In this document: piece by piece, positions 6,663 to 8,677 of the stretch | How positions within the stretch are numbered: position 1 is the first letter of the stretch | Layout of the letters: each line of letters opens with the position of its first letter | Source of the DNA: Candidatus Bathyarchaeota archaeon | GTDB lineage: Archaea; Thermoproteota; Bathyarchaeia; 40CM-2-53-6 | Assembly: GCA_005883695.1 (NCBI GenBank) | Contig: VBBV01000080.1 | Span: forward strand, 11,925-20,601 | DNA length: 8,677 nt | Reading direction: 5' to 3' | The notes under the pieces: generated by a model | Seen by the model: the letters and a program-made list of their open reading frames with translations, nothing else | Database searches by the model: none | What the model was told of the DNA's origin: nothing | Program-made: the position numbers and the translations under genes

Positions 6663-7165
6663 ATGTGGGGGAGAATCCGGGCTCTGTTTGAGTCTCGCCC
6701 TGAACGGCTGCAAGTTGCCAAGTTCCTATTGCAGAATTAACTCTCAGTCAAGGGCGACAAGATTTACGTCAATAATGTAGAGGTCCCAACTTTCAAAGTA
6801 GCTAGATGAGTCGGAGTCGATCGCCGAACCGTGAACGAGACGATCCGAGCGATGAGCGTTGATGGGGAAATCAAGATGACTTTTTCGAAACTGGAGTCAG
6901 CAAGACCATCGCTCCGAGCCGTAGCTAAGGTGATGCGGTTGGGAGTCGTTGAGATAATAGCAGACGATCCGAACAAGGTTGGGATTCTTGCGAATGCCTC
7001 GAGAATCTTGGCTGATCATGGCATTAGCATTTGACAGGCATTGGTCGACGACCTTGAACTGAAGCCCGAACCCAAGCTTACCCTAATAGGGAACAAAGTT
7101 ATCCCGGAAAGGCCATTCCGCTAATTCTGAAGATTCCAGGAGTCGCTAGGGTGTCAGTCTACTAG
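6663..7165 (+). pseudogene. Decayed ACT-domain regulator of amino-acid metabolism (COG2150 type)
   Basis: One reading frame from ATG 6663 gives a protein of the archaeal COG2150 family (ACT-domain regulator of amino-acid metabolism). It is interrupted by TAA (6738-6740), TGA (6807-6809) and TGA (7032-7034), then needs a shift near 7104-7108, where a G seems lost, to finish at TAG 7163-7165. Recognisable blocks are MWGRIRALFESRPERLQVAK, then LSVKGDKIYVNNVEVP, the HTH-like VGVDRRTVNETIRAM, the ACT-domain start VVEIIADDPNKVGILANAS, ADHGISI(stop)QALVDD, EPKLTLIG and, in the shifted frame, LILKIPGVARVSVY. Repaired, it would be about 167 residues, normal for the family. The stop at 7032 occupies the place of the Arg usual in ISIRQA, consistent with CGA to TGA. 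TGA, TAA and TAG all serve as ordinary stops of intact neighbours, so recoding is unlikely. The longest surviving open segment is 6810-7034. It is probably non-functional. Confidence 0.85.
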
Positions 7166-7182
7166 TCACCGAGACTCCCACT

Positions 7183-7197
7183 GTTACTAAAGGTAAC
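7183..7197. promoter_or_regulatory. Operator copy 1 over the BRE of the regulator-hsp20 operon
   Basis: GTTACTAAAGGTAAC is a GTTAC-N5-GTAAC palindrome directly abutting the TATA box and covering the BRE. Its reverse complement matches operator copy 2 at 13 of 15 positions. A bound repressor here would block TFB/TBP. The likely ligand is the winged-helix protein encoded immediately downstream (inference). Confidence 0.8.
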
Positions 7198-7205
7198 ATT
7201 TATAG
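7198..7205 (+). promoter_or_regulatory. TATA box of the regulator-hsp20 operon
   Basis: ATTTATAG is a good archaeal TATA box lying between the two operator palindromes. Its centre is about 45 nt before the TTG at 7247. The predicted transcription start, about 25 nt downstream, falls at the right end of operator copy 2. Confidence 0.7.
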
Positions 7206-7214
7206 CCTGATTCC

Positions 7215-7229
7215 GTTACCTAAAGTAAC
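7215..7229. promoter_or_regulatory. Operator copy 2 over the predicted transcription start
   Basis: GTTACCTAAAGTAAC repeats the GTTAC-N5-GTAAC palindrome. Its centre is 32 bp from that of copy 1, close to three helical turns, so two dimers would sit on the same DNA face. The slightly asymmetric consensus GTTACC-TWW-AGTAAC is in opposite orientation in the two copies. Confidence 0.8.
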
Positions 7230-7246
7230 GAAAAAGGGTCTTTCGG

Positions 7247-7996
7247 TTGAAACTACGGCTAAGCCTGTCCGCAGAAACTCAACGCGTATCCCCTCAAGAC
7301 ATTCTTGACTACAAGATCTTCGCTCGCAATCACCAAAATCCAAAGGAAAAAAATGAGCTCAGGCAATTCGAACGATTTCATGCCGCGAGACATCTGATTT
7401 CCCAAGAAATGGACACGTACCTCGATGCAGAACTTACCGCCGACGACCCCTCCAGAGAGCTGACTGTCGATGTATGCGGAGTCAAGAACGGAATCCTGAC
7501 AGCGGTGTTTTGTCAGACTGCAGGTCTGGACGAGCTCCTTGCGAAATCGATCGAAACAATCAACGAATCCCAGAATGCAAGCGCGGTAATTATTCTGCCG
7601 CGGGAATTGGATCAGCCCGCTCTGAAGGAATCGATGCGCGTTGCCCTTGAGAGAGGAAAGGCTACACTGGAGGTACTCGGCTGGTTCGGCGACACACTTG
7701 AAGAGACGTTTCGGGAAACACTAGGGCTCATAGAACTCTTGGGAAATGAAACCAGAATGCGAATGCTAGCCCCACTCCTTGAGAAGTCAGGGGCAAAAAA
7801 AGACTATCGGACCCGGATAAACCCGAAACTCGTCTACCACAACATCTCCGCGCTTTCCGACGCTGGTCTCCTCGACGAGAACAACGAAGGAACATATGAA
7901 TTGAGTCAATTCGGAAAGACAGTCCTCGCGGAATTCATCACGTTTCTTGAGAAGACTCGGAAGACCCTTGATGAGTCGAAGACAAAAAGGAGGTGA
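7247..7996 (+). CDS. Winged-helix transcriptional regulator of the hsp20 operon
   Basis: This 249-residue protein has a C-terminal ArsR-like winged helix (about 159-245). GLIELLGNETRMRMLAPLLE (160-179) is the typical first-helix signature, and LVYHNISALSDAGLLDENN supplies the recognition helix and wing. The tail is lysine-rich. Residues 1-150 form a separate alpha/beta domain I cannot assign. The segment around LTVDVCGVKNGILTAVFCQT (72-91) has the strand pattern of PD-(D/E)XK nuclease-like folds, with the catalytic E-X-K positions apparently replaced (VFCQ), so it may be an inactive sensor domain (inference). TTG 7247 is the only ATG/GTG/TTG after the in-frame TAA at 7226-7228. Two palindromic operators flank its TATA box, implying autoregulation. 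Its stop codon lies inside the Shine-Dalgarno of hsp20, so the two genes are co-transcribed. By context it is probably a heat-shock or stress repressor analogous to Phr/HSR1; orthology is not shown. Confidence 0.8.
   Translation: MKLRLSLSAETQRVSPQDILDYKIFARNHQNPKEKNELRQFERFHAARHLISQEMDTYLDAELTADDPSRELTVDVCGVKNGILTAVFCQTAGLDELLAKSIETINESQNASAVIILPRELDQPALKESMRVALERGKATLEVLGWFGDTLEETFRETLGLIELLGNETRMRMLAPLLEKSGAKKDYRTRINPKLVYHNISALSDAGLLDENNEGTYELSQFGKTVLAEFITFLEKTRKTLDESKTKRR
7989..7996 (+). promoter_or_regulatory. Perfect Shine-Dalgarno of hsp20
   Basis: GGAGGTGA is fully complementary to the conserved 3' end of 16S rRNA and lies 7 nt before the TTG at 8004. It includes the TGA of the regulator gene. 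It decides the hsp20 start; an ATG at 8000 leads to a stop after three codons. No other gene in the window has a comparable ribosome-binding site. Confidence 0.9.
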
Positions 7997-8003
7997 AAGA
8001 TGA

Positions 8004-8591
8004 TTGAGTGAAGATGAATTCTTTTCCAATTGGCTGCGGCGTCGATGGCGATTCCCGACAGCTAACCTCTTTGACGAGCTCGAGCAGGACTTTGAGGAGA
8101 TGTTCAAGGACCTAGAGCTTCCAAAGGATCTCATCAGAGAGCGAAAGCTTCCGGACGGTGGTACGGTGAGAGAAATGGGTCCGTTCGTCTACGGCTACTC
8201 GTTCAGCATGGGTCCGGACGGGAAACCGGTGATCAGAGAGTTCGGTAACGTCAAACCCTCCCTGAAGGGAGGACCGTTGGGCGCGGTGAAGCCTCGGCTT
8301 GACGTGAAAGAGGATCGAGAGCCTCTTGTTGACACTATCGTCAATCCCGACTCAGTGAAAGTCGTGGCTGAACTTCCAGGTGTCGAAAAGCCCGACATCT
8401 CCCTCGAATGCGACGGACAAAAGCTGACGCTGAAGGTGGACACGGACAAACGGCGCTACTACAAGGAGCTAGAACTTCCTGTCGAAGTAGATCCTGATAC
8501 TTCAAAAGCGTCCTACAAGAACGGCGTGCTGGAGCTACTCCTTACCAGAAAGAAGTCGGGGTCCAAGGCCAAGCAGATAGCGATCGACTGA
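8004..8591 (+). CDS. hsp20: Small heat-shock protein (Hsp20/alpha-crystallin family)
   Basis: An ATP-independent holdase chaperone that forms oligomers and binds unfolding proteins under stress. Of 195 residues, about 1-95 form a variable N-terminal arm: an Arg/Trp-rich start, an acidic helix EQDFEEMFKDLELP, then a Gly/Pro-rich linker. The alpha-crystallin domain covers about 105-182, with VVAELPGVEKPDI (120-132), the dimer-forming beta strands RYYKELELPVEVD and the diagnostic A-X3-N-G-V-L signature (A169, G174, L176). The C-terminal I-X-I motif used to dock neighbouring dimers is present as IAI (192-194). The start is TTG at 8004, fixed by the Shine-Dalgarno 7 nt upstream and an in-frame TGA at 8001. 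It is the second gene of the regulator operon and is followed by a strong terminator. The operators upstream suggest heat or stress induction. Confidence 0.95.
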   Translation: MSEDEFFSNWLRRRWRFPTANLFDELEQDFEEMFKDLELPKDLIRERKLPDGGTVREMGPFVYGYSFSMGPDGKPVIREFGNVKPSLKGGPLGAVKPRLDVKEDREPLVDTIVNPDSVKVVAELPGVEKPDISLECDGQKLTLKVDTDKRRYYKELELPVEVDPDTSKASYKNGVLELLLTRKKSGSKAKQIAID

Positions 8592-8593
8592 TC

Positions 8594-8623
8594 TGGGAGT
8601 ACCACTCCCACCCTCCTTTTTTT
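8594..8623 (+). terminator. Hairpin plus T-run terminator after hsp20
   Basis: TGGGAGT (8594-8600) and ACTCCCA (8604-8610) form a perfect 7-bp stem with a 3-nt loop, beginning 3 nt after the hsp20 stop. A CCCTCC spacer is followed by seven Ts (8617-8623). T-runs alone can end archaeal transcripts, so this should terminate the operon. Confidence 0.8.
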
Positions 8624-8677
8624 CGAGGCGAGACTTCCCCCTCAATCCTTCAGAATAAAGAACGGTTTTGGTGCGCG

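Noticed and set aside
6663..7165. Programmed recoding (selenocysteine, pyrrolysine or TGA readthrough) to explain the stops
   Set aside because: The stops include both TAA and TGA, a frameshift is also needed, no SECIS-like element was evident, and the same codons end intact neighbouring genes.
8000..8011. ATG at 8000 as the hsp20 start
   Set aside because: It reads only three codons before TGA and is in another frame; TTG at 8004 is in frame with the alpha-crystallin domain and correctly spaced from the Shine-Dalgarno.
7787..8134. Minus-strand open frame across the regulator/hsp20 junction
   Set aside because: It is antisense to two well-supported genes and has low-complexity Ser/Arg content typical of shadow frames.
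1..8677. CRISPR arrays, tRNA/rRNA genes, insertion sequences or integrase sites
   Set aside because: No direct-repeat array, tRNA cloverleaf-like segment, transposase motif or terminal inverted repeat was seen by eye on either strand; a tRNA or covariance-model scan would be decisive.

Overview
The window reads as archaeal chromosome. It carries an Rpo12 (RpoP) zinc-ribbon subunit, an archaeal-type class II glycyl-tRNA synthetase, a homomultimeric-type tRNA splicing endonuclease (EndA), TATA-type promoters about 40-50 nt ahead of several starts, and a secreted protein very rich in N-glycosylation sequons with a single C-terminal membrane anchor. Start codons are mostly non-ATG (TTG for four genes, GTG for one). 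Base composition appears close to balanced. I cannot place the lineage from this window alone; a TACK-type archaeon (Thaumarchaeota/Bathyarchaeota neighbourhood) is a guess.

Layout. 1-2795: promoter and a large cell-surface or S-layer-like protein. 2826-4855: rpoP followed by glyS, with a promoter-like element before glyS. 4856-6159: promoter, a perfect 7-bp inverted repeat, then a DUF47/PhoU-like gene and endA separated by 7 nt. 6156-6533 (minus strand): a small HEXXH metallopeptidase-like protein whose stop overlaps the endA stop by 4 bases. 6663-7165: a decayed gene for an ACT-domain amino-acid-metabolism regulator (COG2150 type), broken by three in-frame stops and one frameshift. 7183-8623: a compact stress-type operon: duplicated palindromic operators around a TATA box, a winged-helix regulator, an Hsp20 small heat-shock protein with a perfect Shine-Dalgarno, and a hairpin plus T-run terminator.

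How the parts relate. rpoP, glyS and endA are housekeeping information-processing genes. The clearest regulated unit is the last one. The two operator copies (GTTAC-N5-GTAAC) lie over the BRE/TATA and over the predicted transcription start, which fits repression by the first gene of the operon. It resembles in layout the known archaeal heat-shock circuits (Phr in Pyrococcus, HSR1 in Archaeoglobus), where a winged-helix repressor controls Hsp20. The regulator here has an unusual N-terminal half that may be a degenerate nuclease-like sensor fold. That circuit and the ACT-regulator pseudogene are the most interesting items.
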